The translations under genes and the position numbers were made by a program. A DNA stretch of 64,000 nt from Streptomyces sp. NBC_00536 (lineage in GTDB: Bacteria; Actinomycetota; Actinomycetes; Streptomycetales; Streptomycetaceae). The notes beneath the pieces are model-generated. The model did not search any database and had not been told where the DNA came from. It saw nothing but the letters and a program-made list of their open reading frames with translations. This document shows positions 39,826 to 48,119 of this stretch, in pieces (within the stretch, counting starts at the first letter, position 1; each line of letters opens with the position of its first letter). Where the stretch lies: contig NZ_CP107819.1 of assembly GCF_036346295.1 (NCBI RefSeq), forward strand, positions 5,208,001 to 5,272,000, given 5' to 3'.

Positions 39826-39862
39826 ATAGCTACTCTTGTGCCGGGTGATCGGAGGTGCCTAT
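39826..39862. promoter_or_regulatory. Possible OxyR binding site between ahpC and oxyR
   Basis: ATAG at 39826-39829 and CTAT at 39859-39862 are the outer elements of a 37-bp stretch, the exact span and spacing of the outer half-sites in the E. coli OxyR consensus (four ATAG-type elements). The inner elements are weak (ATCG at 39848, none at 39837). The gap is only 169 bp and is the only place for the shared control region. Confidence 0.45.
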
Positions 39863-39898
39863 CAGTGGCACCCGGTAAGAAGAGGAGCGAAGGGCGGC

Positions 39899-40873
39899 GT
39901 GAAGATCAACAGTAAGACCGGCGTGAAGGCTGCTGCGAAGAGTGGCTCGAAACAGCCCACCCTCGCTCAACTGCGCGCCTTCGCGGCCGTCGCCGAACAC
40001 CTGCACTTCCGGGACGCGGCCGCCGCCATCGGCATGAGCCAGCCCGCCCTCTCCGGCGCCGTCTCCGCGCTGGAGGAGGCCGTCGGCGTACAGCTGCTGG
40101 AACGGACCACCCGCAAGGTGCTGCTCTCCCCGGCCGGCGAGCGGATCGCGGCCCGCGCGAAGATGGTGCTGGACGCCATGGGCGAGCTGATGAAGGAGGC
40201 CGAGGCGGTACGGGCCCCCTTCACCGGAGTGCTGCGGCTCGGGGTGATCCCCACCGTAGCCCCCTACCTGCTGCCGACCGTCCTCGGGCTCTTCCAGCGG
40301 CGCTACCCGCTGATGGACCTCCAGGTGCACGAGGAGCAGACCGCCTCGCTGCTGGAGGGGCTGACCGGCGGGCGGCTCGATCTGCTGCTCCTCGCGGTCC
40401 CGCTGGGCGTCCCCGGGGTCACCGAAATGCCGGTGTTCGACGAGGAGTTCGTCCTGCTCGCCCCCCGGGAGCACCCCCTCGCCGGGCGCAAGGACATCCC
40501 GCGCGAGGCGCTGCGCGAGCTCCAGCTGCTGCTGCTCGACGAGGGGCACTGCCTGCGGGACCAGGCCCTGGACATCTGCCGCGAGGCCGGACGGGGGCAG
40601 GGCGCGGACGTCACCACGACCGCCGCCGGGCTCTCCACCCTCGTCCAGCTCGTCGCGGGCGGCCTGGGCGTCACCCTGCTGCCGCGCACGGCGCTGCGGC
40701 TGGAGACCACCCGCAACGAGTACCTCGCCACCGGGTACTTCGCCGAGCCCGCCCCCACGCGCCGGATCGCACTGGCGATGCGGACGGGCACGGCCCGGGC
40801 GCGGGAGTTCCGGGCGGTCGCGCACTCGCTGCGCGAGGCCGTCCGCCCGCTCCCGGTCTGGGCGGCCGAGTGA
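39899..40873 (+). CDS. oxyR: Peroxide-sensing LysR-type regulator OxyR
   Basis: A 324-residue LysR-family regulator. The HTH is TLAQLRAFAAVAEHLHFRDAAAAIGMSQPALSGAVSALEEAVG. The sensing region DEGHCLRDQALDICREAG has two cysteines (218 and 227) nine residues apart, exactly as Cys199 and Cys208 in E. coli OxyR, so it can form the redox disulphide. A Lys-rich extension precedes the HTH. Start GTG 39899 (AAGGGCGG upstream). Divergent from ahpC-ahpD, which it should activate on oxidation. Confidence 0.95.
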   Translation: MKINSKTGVKAAAKSGSKQPTLAQLRAFAAVAEHLHFRDAAAAIGMSQPALSGAVSALEEAVGVQLLERTTRKVLLSPAGERIAARAKMVLDAMGELMKEAEAVRAPFTGVLRLGVIPTVAPYLLPTVLGLFQRRYPLMDLQVHEEQTASLLEGLTGGRLDLLLLAVPLGVPGVTEMPVFDEEFVLLAPREHPLAGRKDIPREALRELQLLLLDEGHCLRDQALDICREAGRGQGADVTTTAAGLSTLVQLVAGGLGVTLLPRTALRLETTRNEYLATGYFAEPAPTRRIALAMRTGTARAREFRAVAHSLREAVRPLPVWAAE

Positions 40874-40892
40874 TTGCCGGGCGTCGGCCGTG

Positions 40893-40915
40893 AATGATAG
40901 GTAACTGGTATCATT
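40893..40915. promoter_or_regulatory. Inverted repeat directly before the Fic gene
   Basis: AATGATA (40893-40899) and TATCATT (40909-40915) form a perfect 7-bp inverted repeat around nine bases and end five bases before the ATG. No Shine-Dalgarno sequence is seen there. The AT-rich repeat may be an operator for the protein's own winged helix, or a site overlapping the promoter of a leaderless transcript. Confidence 0.6.
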
Positions 40916-40920
40916 GAGTC

Positions 40921-42063
40921 ATGCTGTATGGGATCCCTGCTCTCGACGCCTCCGACCTCAAGGTCCTGGACGAGGTGGACGGCCTGCGCGTGCGGCTGCG
41001 TGACGCGGTGCAGCAGGCGCCGATGAAGTGGACTCAAGACCTGCGGAAGGCGCTGACCGCGAGTGCGATCGCGGCGTCGAACACGATCGAGGGCTACCAG
41101 GTTGACGTGAAGGACGTCGCGGACCTGATGGACGGCGAACGCGATGTCGATGCCAGCGAGGAGAACAAGGCGGAGACCGTCGCCTACCAGCAGGCGATGA
41201 CGTACATCCAGTCTCTCCATGACGTCGCAGATTTCCGGTACAACAAGGAACTGCTGAACGCGCTGCACTGGATGCTCCAGGGGCACCACCACCCGCTGCG
41301 CGCGGCCGGGCGGTGGCGCAAGACCTCGATCCGGATCACCGCCCCGGGGGACGAGTTCGCCACCGACTACGACGGCCCGGATCATGAACTCGTGCCGGGC
41401 CTTGTGGCTGAGCTGGTGGACTGGCTCAACGACGGCGACATGGGGACTCACGTCCTGATCCGGGCGGCGATGGCGCACCTCAACCTGGTGAAGATCCACC
41501 CGTGGTCCGACGGGAACGGCCGCATGTCCCGCTCTCTGCAGACCCTGCTGATCGCCCGCGGCGGTGTCCTGGCGCCCGAGTTCTCCTCGATCGAGGAGTG
41601 GCTGGGGATGCCCGGCAACACGTGGGAGTACTACAAGGTGCTGCGGGAGGTCGGCGGGCCGGTGTACTCGCCCGAGCGTGACACTCTGCCCTGGATCAAG
41701 TTCAACCTGCGCGCCTACCACGAGCAGGCGCAGCGGGTGCAGCACCGGGTCGACCGCTCGAACCAGGTCTGGATCGAACTGACGCAGCATGCCGAGCCGC
41801 ACGGGATCAGCGAGCGGCAGGTCACGGCTCTCCATGAGGTGGCCATGGTGGGCCGGGTGCGGCGCTCGCGCTACGAGCGCCAGGAAGCGATCAACACCCA
41901 GCAGGCCACCCGGGACCTGCAGGTGCTGACGAAGGCAGGTGTGCTGACCGCGGTCGGGCAAACGAAGGGCCGGCATTACGTCGCGGGCCCGGAGTTTCCG
42001 CAGAGTGTCATCGCGACTGCCCGTCGCCCGCACCGCATCATCAATCCCTACACGGCCGGCTAG
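40921..42063 (+). CDS. Fic-domain protein with C-terminal winged helix
   Basis: A 380-residue protein. The Fic active site is KIHPWSDGNGRMSRS (His193), matching HPFxxGNGRxxR with Trp for Phe. The N-terminal SNTIEG (53-58) fits the inhibitory motif (S/T)xxxE(G/N), placing it in the class II Fic group that self-inhibits. The C-terminal 100 residues are a winged helix (HGISERQVTALHEVAM ... QATRDLQVLTKAGVLTAVGQTKGRHYVAG). Fic enzymes mostly AMPylate proteins. Codon use is less GC-biased than in neighbours and a low-GC hairpin follows, so transfer is possible. Confidence 0.92.
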   Translation: MLYGIPALDASDLKVLDEVDGLRVRLRDAVQQAPMKWTQDLRKALTASAIAASNTIEGYQVDVKDVADLMDGERDVDASEENKAETVAYQQAMTYIQSLHDVADFRYNKELLNALHWMLQGHHHPLRAAGRWRKTSIRITAPGDEFATDYDGPDHELVPGLVAELVDWLNDGDMGTHVLIRAAMAHLNLVKIHPWSDGNGRMSRSLQTLLIARGGVLAPEFSSIEEWLGMPGNTWEYYKVLREVGGPVYSPERDTLPWIKFNLRAYHEQAQRVQHRVDRSNQVWIELTQHAEPHGISERQVTALHEVAMVGRVRRSRYERQEAINTQQATRDLQVLTKAGVLTAVGQTKGRHYVAGPEFPQSVIATARRPHRIINPYTAG

Positions 42064-42067
42064 TGCT

Positions 42068-42122
42068 GTGATCTGAGTCAGAGATCCGTTGCTCCTGCCA
42101 CCACATCTCTGACTCAGATCAC
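42068..42122. terminator. Perfect 18-bp inverted repeat between Fic and ABC permease genes
   Basis: 42068-42085 and 42105-42122 are exact reverse complements (arms start GTGATCTGAGTC), with a 19-base loop. The arms are only about 44 percent GC, unusual here. It lies five bases after the Fic stop and 11 before the convergent permease stop, so it can serve as a terminator for both. A relic of a mobile element end is an alternative. Confidence 0.7.
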
Positions 42123-42132
42123 TGAAGCGGGG

Positions 42133-44487
42133 CTACTCGGTCCGCAAGCCGTCCGGGCGCATCATCCGCCACAGCGGCGGCATGCTGAGCAGGGTCACCA
42201 GGAGCACCAGGGCGCCGCCCGCCCCGACCATCGCCAGGACCACGTTCCACTCGATCAGGACGGGCAGCCCCGTCATCCGCAGCAGCACCGAACCCAGGGC
42301 CAGGCCCACCGCGCTGGCGAGGGCCAAGGCGAGTCCGATGGGCAGCGCCGTCTGCCACAGGACCGACAGGCACAGCGTGCCGCGCGGGGTGCCGAAGGCC
42401 ACCAGCGAGGACAGCAGCCGTCTGCGCTCGCGCAGTTGCTCCAGCTGCGCCACCAGCAGGCTCAGCCCGATCAGCACCAGGACCAGCACGGAGCCGATGT
42501 ACAGCCCGGCCCGGATGGCGCCGTACTGGCCGTCCGTCTTCGTGAACTCCAGGGAGTAGGCGGTGGCGAGCGGGTCCGCCTTGTAGGTGGCGGTGCGGAC
42601 GTTCTCCACCGCGTCCGGTACCGCCGGGTCGAGCAGGACGTAGACGTTCGAGTAGGCCTGCGCGTCGGGGACCGGGGGAGCGACGGACGGGGTGGTCAGC
42701 AGGCCGGTGCCCAGCTCGCCGTTCGGGTCCGGGCGACTGGCCACGGTCCGGATGCCCGCCGGAACGGTCCACGGGACCGGAGCCTCGTCGTCCGGGTAGC
42801 CCAGTACGGAGCCCGCGAGGAGATGGTCACCACCCTTGGCGACCTCCCCGTACGGCCGTCCGGCCGGGTCCTCGCTGCCCGTCAGGACGAAGGAGTCGCC
42901 CTCCGCGCAGGTCTCGATCACCGCGACCGTGCGCAGCGCCGCGCAGGTGCCCACCGTGATGTGGATGATCTTGTCCTCGGACGGCACCTTGGCGGCCGCG
43001 GAGATCTTGGTCAGGGCGATGGCCTTGGTCACGCCCTCGGCCTGTGCCACCTTCGCGCCGATGTCCTCGCTCTGCCGGATGGATCCGGGCTGCCGGTGTG
43101 TGGTCACCGACATCCGGGCCCGTGTGGGGTCGTCGCCGAGGGTGGTCGTGTAGCTGGACTCGGTGCCCGCGAAGAGGATCTGCAGGGCGATGGCCCCGGC
43201 GACCGCGACCGCGACGCCGTTGACCAGCCGGGCCGCCGAACCGCTGCCGACCTGCAGACGGCGTACGGCGAGCTGCCAGGAGACCGGGCCGCGCGACAGC
43301 CGGGCGACGCTCCGCTCCACCAGCCAGGGCAGCACCGCGGTGATGCCCACGAGCAGCAGCACGACGCCCGCGCCCACCTGCCCCTGGTTGAAGACCGTGG
43401 GGTCGTCCGTGGTGCGGGTCGCCAGCGGCGCGAGCAGGCCGAGTCCGGTGAGCGTCGGCAGCAGCCGCCACCAGATCCGGCGCACGGCCGGGCGCGCGCT
43501 CCGTACGACGCCCAGCGGCTCGATGACCACACCGCGCAGGGTGAAGAGGGTGACCAGGACCGAGAGCAGCGGTACGGCGACGGCGACGAGCGCGGCCAGC
43601 CAGGGGCTCGGGTCGAGGTCGGCGGGGAAGACGCTGCGCTTGCCCAGGGCGGGGCTGCCGACGAGCTGCCGGGAGACCAGGAAGAAGAGGGTGCCGAGCG
43701 CCAGGCCGAACAGGGACCCGGCCAGCGCCTCGCCCGCGGCGATCCGGCGCACCATCGCGCTGTCGGCGCCGACCAGGCGGAGCGCGGCGAGCCGGCGGTC
43801 GCGCTGCTCGCCGCCGAAGCGGATGGCGGCCGCGACGAAGACGGTGACCGGCATCAGCAGGGCGACGAAGGTGAGCAGGACCAGCAGGGCCAGGACCGGG
43901 TCCAGCGGATCGGGCTGGTCGTCGGTGCCGAAGGCGTTGAAGCGCTGGACCGGGCCGAAGCGGTCGCCGTTGCCGCGCAGCGTGTCGTTGCCCGCGTAGA
44001 AGTACAGCTCGCCGGGGCCGATCAGGCCCGTGTCGCCGATGAGTTCGACGAGCTTGCCGTCGAAGCGCTCGCGCAGCTGCTCGCCCTCGCTGGACTTCAG
44101 CAGAGCGTCCAGGGCGGGGGAGAGGGCCAGTTCGCCGGGACCGGGGAGCCGTGAGAGGCCGGGCGGTGCGGGGGCGTTCGGCCCCTCGGCCTTGACGAAG
44201 GAGCCGTCGATGGACTTGTGGTGGTAGTCCTGGCTCGCCCGGGTGATGAGGAAGGTGTCCGGGCCGGGGCGCTCGGGCCCGGTCAGGGACATCTTCGCGC
44301 GGGCGTCGCCGCGGTCGTAACGGGCGGTCAGCGCGCTCGGCAGCGCGGCCGTCACCAGCAGCAGGGCGACGCCGAGACCGACGCCGACGCCGGTGAGCAC
44401 GGTACGGGTCCAGCCCTGCCGGCCGCCGGTGACGGCGAACCGGGCCCCCATGAGGAGGTCACGGCCCCAGCCGCGTACGGCGCTCAT
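42133..44487 (-). CDS. FtsX-like ABC transporter permease
   Basis: A 784-residue permease of the MacB/FtsX type, with two FtsX cores. Helix 1 is TVLTGVGVGLGVALLLVTAAL; three-helix blocks are seen near residues 200-330 (LVLLTFVALLMPVTVFVAAAIRFGGEQRDRRLAALRLVGA) and at the C-terminus (VLVLIGLSLLVAQLEQLRERRRLLSSLVAFGTPRG). Large extracellular loops lie between. Its start overlaps the ATPase stop by four bases. Such transporters often export or sense antimicrobial peptides or act mechanically; the substrate is unknown. Confidence 0.9.
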   Translation of the reverse strand: MSAVRGWGRDLLMGARFAVTGGRQGWTRTVLTGVGVGLGVALLLVTAALPSALTARYDRGDARAKMSLTGPERPGPDTFLITRASQDYHHKSIDGSFVKAEGPNAPAPPGLSRLPGPGELALSPALDALLKSSEGEQLRERFDGKLVELIGDTGLIGPGELYFYAGNDTLRGNGDRFGPVQRFNAFGTDDQPDPLDPVLALLVLLTFVALLMPVTVFVAAAIRFGGEQRDRRLAALRLVGADSAMVRRIAAGEALAGSLFGLALGTLFFLVSRQLVGSPALGKRSVFPADLDPSPWLAALVAVAVPLLSVLVTLFTLRGVVIEPLGVVRSARPAVRRIWWRLLPTLTGLGLLAPLATRTTDDPTVFNQGQVGAGVVLLLVGITAVLPWLVERSVARLSRGPVSWQLAVRRLQVGSGSAARLVNGVAVAVAGAIALQILFAGTESSYTTTLGDDPTRARMSVTTHRQPGSIRQSEDIGAKVAQAEGVTKAIALTKISAAAKVPSEDKIIHITVGTCAALRTVAVIETCAEGDSFVLTGSEDPAGRPYGEVAKGGDHLLAGSVLGYPDDEAPVPWTVPAGIRTVASRPDPNGELGTGLLTTPSVAPPVPDAQAYSNVYVLLDPAVPDAVENVRTATYKADPLATAYSLEFTKTDGQYGAIRAGLYIGSVLVLVLIGLSLLVAQLEQLRERRRLLSSLVAFGTPRGTLCLSVLWQTALPIGLALALASAVGLALGSVLLRMTGLPVLIEWNVVLAMVGAGGALVLLVTLLSMPPLWRMMRPDGLRTE

Positions 44488-45170
44488 ACGATGCGCTCCA
44501 TGTCCCGGGACTTCCCGTCCCGTACGACGATCTCACGGTCGGAGTAGGCGGCGACCCGGGTCTCGTGCGTGACCAGGACGACCGCGGTACTGGCGGCCCG
44601 CGCGGCCTCGGTGAGCAGCTGCATCACCAGTTCGCCGTTGAGGGTGTCCAGGGCGCCGGTGGGCTCGTCGGCGAAGACGACCCGGGGGCTGGTGACCAGG
44701 GCGCGGGCCACGGCGACGCGCTGGCCCTGGCCGCCGCTGACCTCGCCGGGGCGCTGGGCGCCTATGTCCTCGACCTCCAGCCGGGTCATCCAGTGCAGGG
44801 CGGTGGCCTCGGCCTGCTTGCGCTTCACCCCGTTCAGGCGCAGCGGCAGCGCCACGTTCTCCACGCAGGTCAGCTCCGGCACGAGCTGCCCGAACTGGAA
44901 GACGAAGCCGAACTCCCGGCGGCGCAGGGCGCTGCGCTGGGCGTCGGTCAGGGCGGTCAGCTCCCGCCCGGCGTAGGTGACGGTGCCCGCGTCGGGCGCC
45001 ACGATCCCGGCCAGGCAGTGCAGCAGCGTGGACTTGCCGGAGCCGGAGGGACCCATCACGGCGACGACCTCGCCCGGGTGGATGGAGAACTCGGCGCCGG
45101 TCAGGGCCGCGTTGGAGCCGTACGCCTTGTGCAGACCGTCGGCGCTGAGGAGGGAACCGTCGGGGATCAC
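44484..45170 (-). CDS. ABC transporter ATP-binding protein (MacB/LolD type)
   Basis: A 228-residue ATPase. Walker A is GPSGSGKST, the Q loop is in FVFQFGQLVPELT, the signature is VSGGQGQR, Walker B is RVVFADEPTGALD and the H loop is VTHET. All catalytic parts are intact. GTG 45170 overlaps the PadR stop by four bases and its stop overlaps the permease start by four bases, so padR-ATPase-permease is one coupled operon. Confidence 0.94.
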   Translation of the reverse strand: MIPDGSLLSADGLHKAYGSNAALTGAEFSIHPGEVVAVMGPSGSGKSTLLHCLAGIVAPDAGTVTYAGRELTALTDAQRSALRRREFGFVFQFGQLVPELTCVENVALPLRLNGVKRKQAEATALHWMTRLEVEDIGAQRPGEVSGGQGQRVAVARALVTSPRVVFADEPTGALDTLNGELVMQLLTEAARAASTAVVLVTHETRVAAYSDREIVVRDGKSRDMERIV

Positions 45171-45706
45171 GGGCGGACCTCACGGGAGAGAACTTCACCG
45201 GCGAGCTGGTCCAGGCGGGCCGCGGCCAGCTCCAGCCAGCGCAGGTCGGCTTCCAGGTGGAAGAGGGCGTGGTCGCAGATCAGCTGGTCGGCGAGGTCGC
45301 CCTTGCGCTTGCGGGTGGTCAGCAGGCGCATCAGGCGCAGGTGTTCGGCGCGCTGGGTGTCGAGGAGCCGCTCGGCACTGCGGCCGGTGAGCAGGGCCAG
45401 GACGACCTTGGTGTAGAGGGTCGAGTGGAGGTACGGCTCGGGCTTCTCCGGGGAGCCCAGCCAGTCCTCGACATCGGTGATCCCGGCGTCGGTGATGGCG
45501 TACCGCTTGCGCTCCGGCCCGCCGCCGCTCTCGACGCCGTCGACCTCGACGAGGCCGTTCTTCAGGAGCCGGGACATGGTCGAGTAGACCTGCCCGTAGG
45601 CGAGCGGCCGGTCATGGCCGAACTTCTCGTCGAAGGCGCGCTTGAGGTCGTACCCGTGGCGCGGTCCGGCCTCCAGGAGGCCGAGCAGTGTGTGACCGAT
45701 GGACAT
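45167..45706 (-). CDS. PadR-family regulator of the ABC operon
   Basis: A 179-residue PadR protein. The winged helix is MSIGHTLLGLLEAGPRHGYDLKRAFDEKFGHDRPLAYGQVYSTMSRLLKNGLVEVDG, the C-terminal part is a dimerising helical domain (Vir-like). ATG 45706. As first gene of the operon, just downstream of a palindrome, it most likely represses its own transcript and releases it when a ligand binds, as known for PadR-ABC pairs. Confidence 0.92.
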   Translation of the reverse strand: MSIGHTLLGLLEAGPRHGYDLKRAFDEKFGHDRPLAYGQVYSTMSRLLKNGLVEVDGVESGGGPERKRYAITDAGITDVEDWLGSPEKPEPYLHSTLYTKVVLALLTGRSAERLLDTQRAEHLRLMRLLTTRKRKGDLADQLICDHALFHLEADLRWLELAAARLDQLAGEVLSREVRP

Positions 45707-45718
45707 GGGGGCGACTGT

Positions 45719-45742
45719 ACACACGGTGTATACCTCGTGTGT
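45719..45742. promoter_or_regulatory. PadR-type operator
   Basis: ACACACG (45719-45725) and CGTGTGT (45736-45742) form a 7-bp inverted repeat around ten bases that include GTATAC. It starts 13 bp before the padR ATG and fits the ATGT-N8-ACAT-like sites of PadR proteins only loosely, but its position is right for autoregulation. Confidence 0.6.
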
Positions 45743-45853
45743 ATAGCGGGACCCATGGCTGAATGATCACAGCCCTGTAGCTACAGCACCCCGTAACCCG
45801 CAACCCGCAACCCGTCGGAGCCCGTCATCCTCATCGCAGCCATACTCCTGTCC

Positions 45854-46288
45854 GTGCCCGCCGTCGCCATCCTCGTGGCGAAGGCGATCCACCTGCTGGT
45901 GGCTCGGAGGGTCACGTACGCCCGTACCCGGTCCGGCCGCTTCGGTGAACTCGCGGCGCTCTGCCTGTGCGTGGGCGTGCTCGCGTTTGCCGTGGGGAAC
46001 ATGAGCGGGTTCGAGTCCCGGCCCACCCGCGCCTGCGCCACGGCGCGCTCGGGTCACTTCGACCCGCGTTCCCACCAGGACGCGTCCAACGCCGGAGTCA
46101 CCGTCATCAGCCGGGCTTTCCCCCCGTCGGTGGTGTGCACCTGGCCGGACGGCAGCACGGTTCAGCTCGTGCCGTTCTGGGTCACCTGGGCGCTGCCGAC
46201 TTCCCTGGCCGGAGCCGTCGTGTTCGCTGGATTAGCTGTCCGCTACTCGGCGCCGCAGCCCTCGGCTCCTTCGGGAACCCGGCCGTGA
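45854..46288 (+). CDS. Small membrane protein, unknown function
   Basis: A protein of about 144 residues with three hydrophobic segments (AVAILVAKAIHLLVA, LAALCLCVGVLAFAVGNM, VTWALPTSLAGAVVFAGLAV) and an extracellular loop with two cysteines (RACATARSG, VVCTWPDG). GTG 45854 is the only usable start I see, but hydrophobic in-frame sequence continues upstream (ILIAAILL) with no ATG or GTG, so the true start may be a rarer codon. No ribosome binding site is evident. Confidence 0.55.
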   Translation: MPAVAILVAKAIHLLVARRVTYARTRSGRFGELAALCLCVGVLAFAVGNMSGFESRPTRACATARSGHFDPRSHQDASNAGVTVISRAFPPSVVCTWPDGSTVQLVPFWVTWALPTSLAGAVVFAGLAVRYSAPQPSAPSGTRP

Positions 46289-46311
46289 GCGAATCCACTG
46301 GCGCGGTGCGG

Positions 46312-46773
46312 TCAGCGGTACAGCACGACGAGTGAGGCGAGGAGAAGGGCAGCTGAGGCTGAGAGCCCCAGGATCCGGTAGCGGCTCCACGCGGCCAGTG
46401 CGAGCAGGCAGGCCCACGCTCCGCCGGTGATGGTGGCGGCCCACCATCCGGCCGCCGTCTGTGCGGCGGCGAGAGGGAACGGCGCCAGCGCGATCGTCGG
46501 CAGGATGACTGCGAGCCGGGTCCCGATGTCCCCGATGGCCAGCCGCTTGTAGACGACCGTCAGGACGATCAGGGCAGTCGTCAGGGCGAGGGGTACGGCC
46601 GCCCAGTCCCACCAGGTCCAACAGAGGCCGTCCACCGTCTCGCAGGCCCGGGCCTTGTGCTGCCTGACCCAGGAGAAGAACCGAACGGCACCGCAAGCCA
46701 GAACCGCACCGGTGACGGCCGCTCCGGACGCTCTCGATAACACTGCCCGTGGCTCTGCGTGTGGGGTGCTCAT
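46312..46773 (-). CDS. Four-helix membrane protein, unknown function
   Basis: A 153-residue protein with four membrane helices (AVTGAVLACGAVRFFSWV, AAVPLALTTALIVLTVVY, LAVILPTIALAPFPLAAAQTA, AATITGGAWACLLALAAW and a C-terminal LLLASLVVLY). The loop ACETVDGLCWTWWDW has two cysteines that may pair. Start ATG 46773. Convergent with the previous small membrane protein. No family recognised. Confidence 0.65.
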   Translation of the reverse strand: MSTPHAEPRAVLSRASGAAVTGAVLACGAVRFFSWVRQHKARACETVDGLCWTWWDWAAVPLALTTALIVLTVVYKRLAIGDIGTRLAVILPTIALAPFPLAAAQTAAGWWAATITGGAWACLLALAAWSRYRILGLSASAALLLASLVVLYR

Positions 46774-46797
46774 GCCTGCAGTCTTGCCCAGTCGGTT

Positions 46798-46833
46798 CCT
46801 CGGGGCCTGAGTACTTTGACTCAGGCCCCGAGG
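46798..46833 (-). terminator. Terminator of the SPFH-RHH operon
   Basis: A perfect 15-bp stem (46798-46812 with 46819-46833) with a six-base loop begins four bases after the RHH gene stop. Confidence 0.88.
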
Positions 46834-46836
46834 CGG

Positions 46837-47163
46837 TTACTCGGGGGACGACTTCGGGGGGCGGCCGCGGCGGGGGAGGGGGCCGGGGGAGGAGGGGAGG
46901 CGGCCGGATTCCGCCAGGGCGCGGCGGAGCAGGAACTCGATCTGGGCGTTGGCGCTGCGCAGTTCGTCCCCCGCCCAGCGGGCGAGCGCGTCGTACACCT
47001 GGGGGTCGAGCCGCAGCAGCACCTGTTTGCGGGGTGCGCGGCGGGCCGGGCCGGCCGTGGCGCCCGTACCGGCGGCGCCGCCCGCGCCCGCCGGGCCGGT
47101 GGCCGGGGCGGCGCGCTCGTCGTCGCCGGGGCTGCGGGGGGTTGCCTGCTCGCCGCCCGGCAT
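46837..47163 (-). CDS. Ribbon-helix-helix DNA-binding protein
   Basis: A 108-residue protein. A Gly/Ala-rich N-terminal arm of about 45 residues is followed by an Arc/MetJ-type RHH fold: RKQVLLRLDPQVYDALARWAGDELRSANAQIEFLLRRALAESG, where LLRLD is the DNA-contacting ribbon. The tail is Pro/Arg/Lys-rich (RRGRPPK, AT-hook-like). Its ATG overlaps the SPFH stop by one base (TGATG), so translation is coupled. A perfect palindrome before the operon is its likely target. No toxin gene is adjacent, so an antitoxin role is unlikely. Confidence 0.85.
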   Translation of the reverse strand: MPGGEQATPRSPGDDERAAPATGPAGAGGAAGTGATAGPARRAPRKQVLLRLDPQVYDALARWAGDELRSANAQIEFLLRRALAESGRLPSSPGPLPRRGRPPKSSPE

Positions 47164-48074
47164 CACTGGTAGAGGGTGCCGGTGTTCACGACGGGCTGGG
47201 CCGCGCGGTCGCCGCAGAGCACCACCATCAGGTTGGAGACCATGGCGGCCTTGCGGTCGGGGTCCAGGTCCACGACGTCCTCTTCCTGCAGGCGGGTCAG
47301 GGCCAGCTCGACCATACCCACGGCGCCCTCGACGATCAGGCGACGGGCCGCGACGACCGCGCCGGCCTGCTGCCGCTGGAGCATGGCCGAGGCGATCTCC
47401 GGGGCGTACGCGAGGTGCGTGAAGCGGGATTCGATGATGTGGACGCCGGCCGCCTCGACCCGGACCCGCAGTTCGACCGCGAGCTTCTCGGTGATCTCCT
47501 CGGCGTTGCCGCGCAGGGAGAGGCCGCCCTCGTCGTGGGCGTCGTAGGGGTACTCGATGGCGATGTGCCGGACGGCGGCCTCGGTCTGCGTCTCGACGAA
47601 CTCGGTGAAGTCGTCGACCTCGAAGAGGGCCCGCGCGGTGTCCTCGACCTTCCAGACCACGACGGCGGCCAGTTCGATCGGGTTGCCGTAGGCGTCGTTG
47701 ACCTTCAGGACGGCGGTCTCGTGGTTGCGGACGCGGGTGGAGATCTTGTCGCGGGAGGTCAGCGGGTTGACCCAGCGCAGGCCGTCGGTGCGGATGGTGC
47801 CCCGGTAGCGGCCGAAGAGCTGGACCACGCGGGCCTCGCCCGGCGCGACCGTGTTGAGCCCGCACATCGCGTAGAAGGAGCCGAGGGTGACGACGACCCC
47901 GAAGGCGATCAGGCCCGCCTTGGCGCCCACGGCGGTGAGGACGGCGCCGGTGGCGATCAGGCCCGCGCCGAGCACCAGTCCCAGCAGTCCGAGCAGCAGG
48001 GCCAGCCCGCCTCCCACGCTGTGCGCGGGGAACTCCCGTACCTGCGGCTCCGGCATCTCGGTGGTCTTCGTCAT
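47163..48074 (-). CDS. SPFH-domain (stomatin/HflC-like) membrane protein
   Basis: A 303-residue protein. Two hydrophobic segments at residues 20-70 ([26 protein letters not shown] and [20 protein letters not shown]) anchor it, then the SPFH/band-7 domain: [71 protein letters not shown], and [47 protein letters not shown] proteins build large membrane rings or microdomains and often partner with a protease or a redox protein; here the partner gene encodes an RHH protein. Start ATG 48074. Confidence 0.92.
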   Translation of the reverse strand: MTKTTEMPEPQVREFPAHSVGGGLALLLGLLGLVLGAGLIATGAVLTAVGAKAGLIAFGVVVTLGSFYAMCGLNTVAPGEARVVQLFGRYRGTIRTDGLRWVNPLTSRDKISTRVRNHETAVLKVNDAYGNPIELAAVVVWKVEDTARALFEVDDFTEFVETQTEAAVRHIAIEYPYDAHDEGGLSLRGNAEEITEKLAVELRVRVEAAGVHIIESRFTHLAYAPEIASAMLQRQQAGAVVAARRLIVEGAVGMVELALTRLQEEDVVDLDPDRKAAMVSNLMVVLCGDRAAQPVVNTGTLYQ

Positions 48075-48119
48075 GGTTCGCCCCGTTTCATTCGTGGAGA
48101 GTCGGTCGAACTCTCTAGC

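Noticed and set aside
46008..46028. tRNA-like T-arm (GGGTTCGAGTCCC)
   Set aside because: Only a four-base stem forms, no acceptor stem or anticodon arm can be built around it, and it lies inside an open reading frame.
46837..48074. Toxin-antitoxin pair (RHH antitoxin)
   Set aside because: The partner is a 303-residue SPFH membrane protein, not a small toxin.
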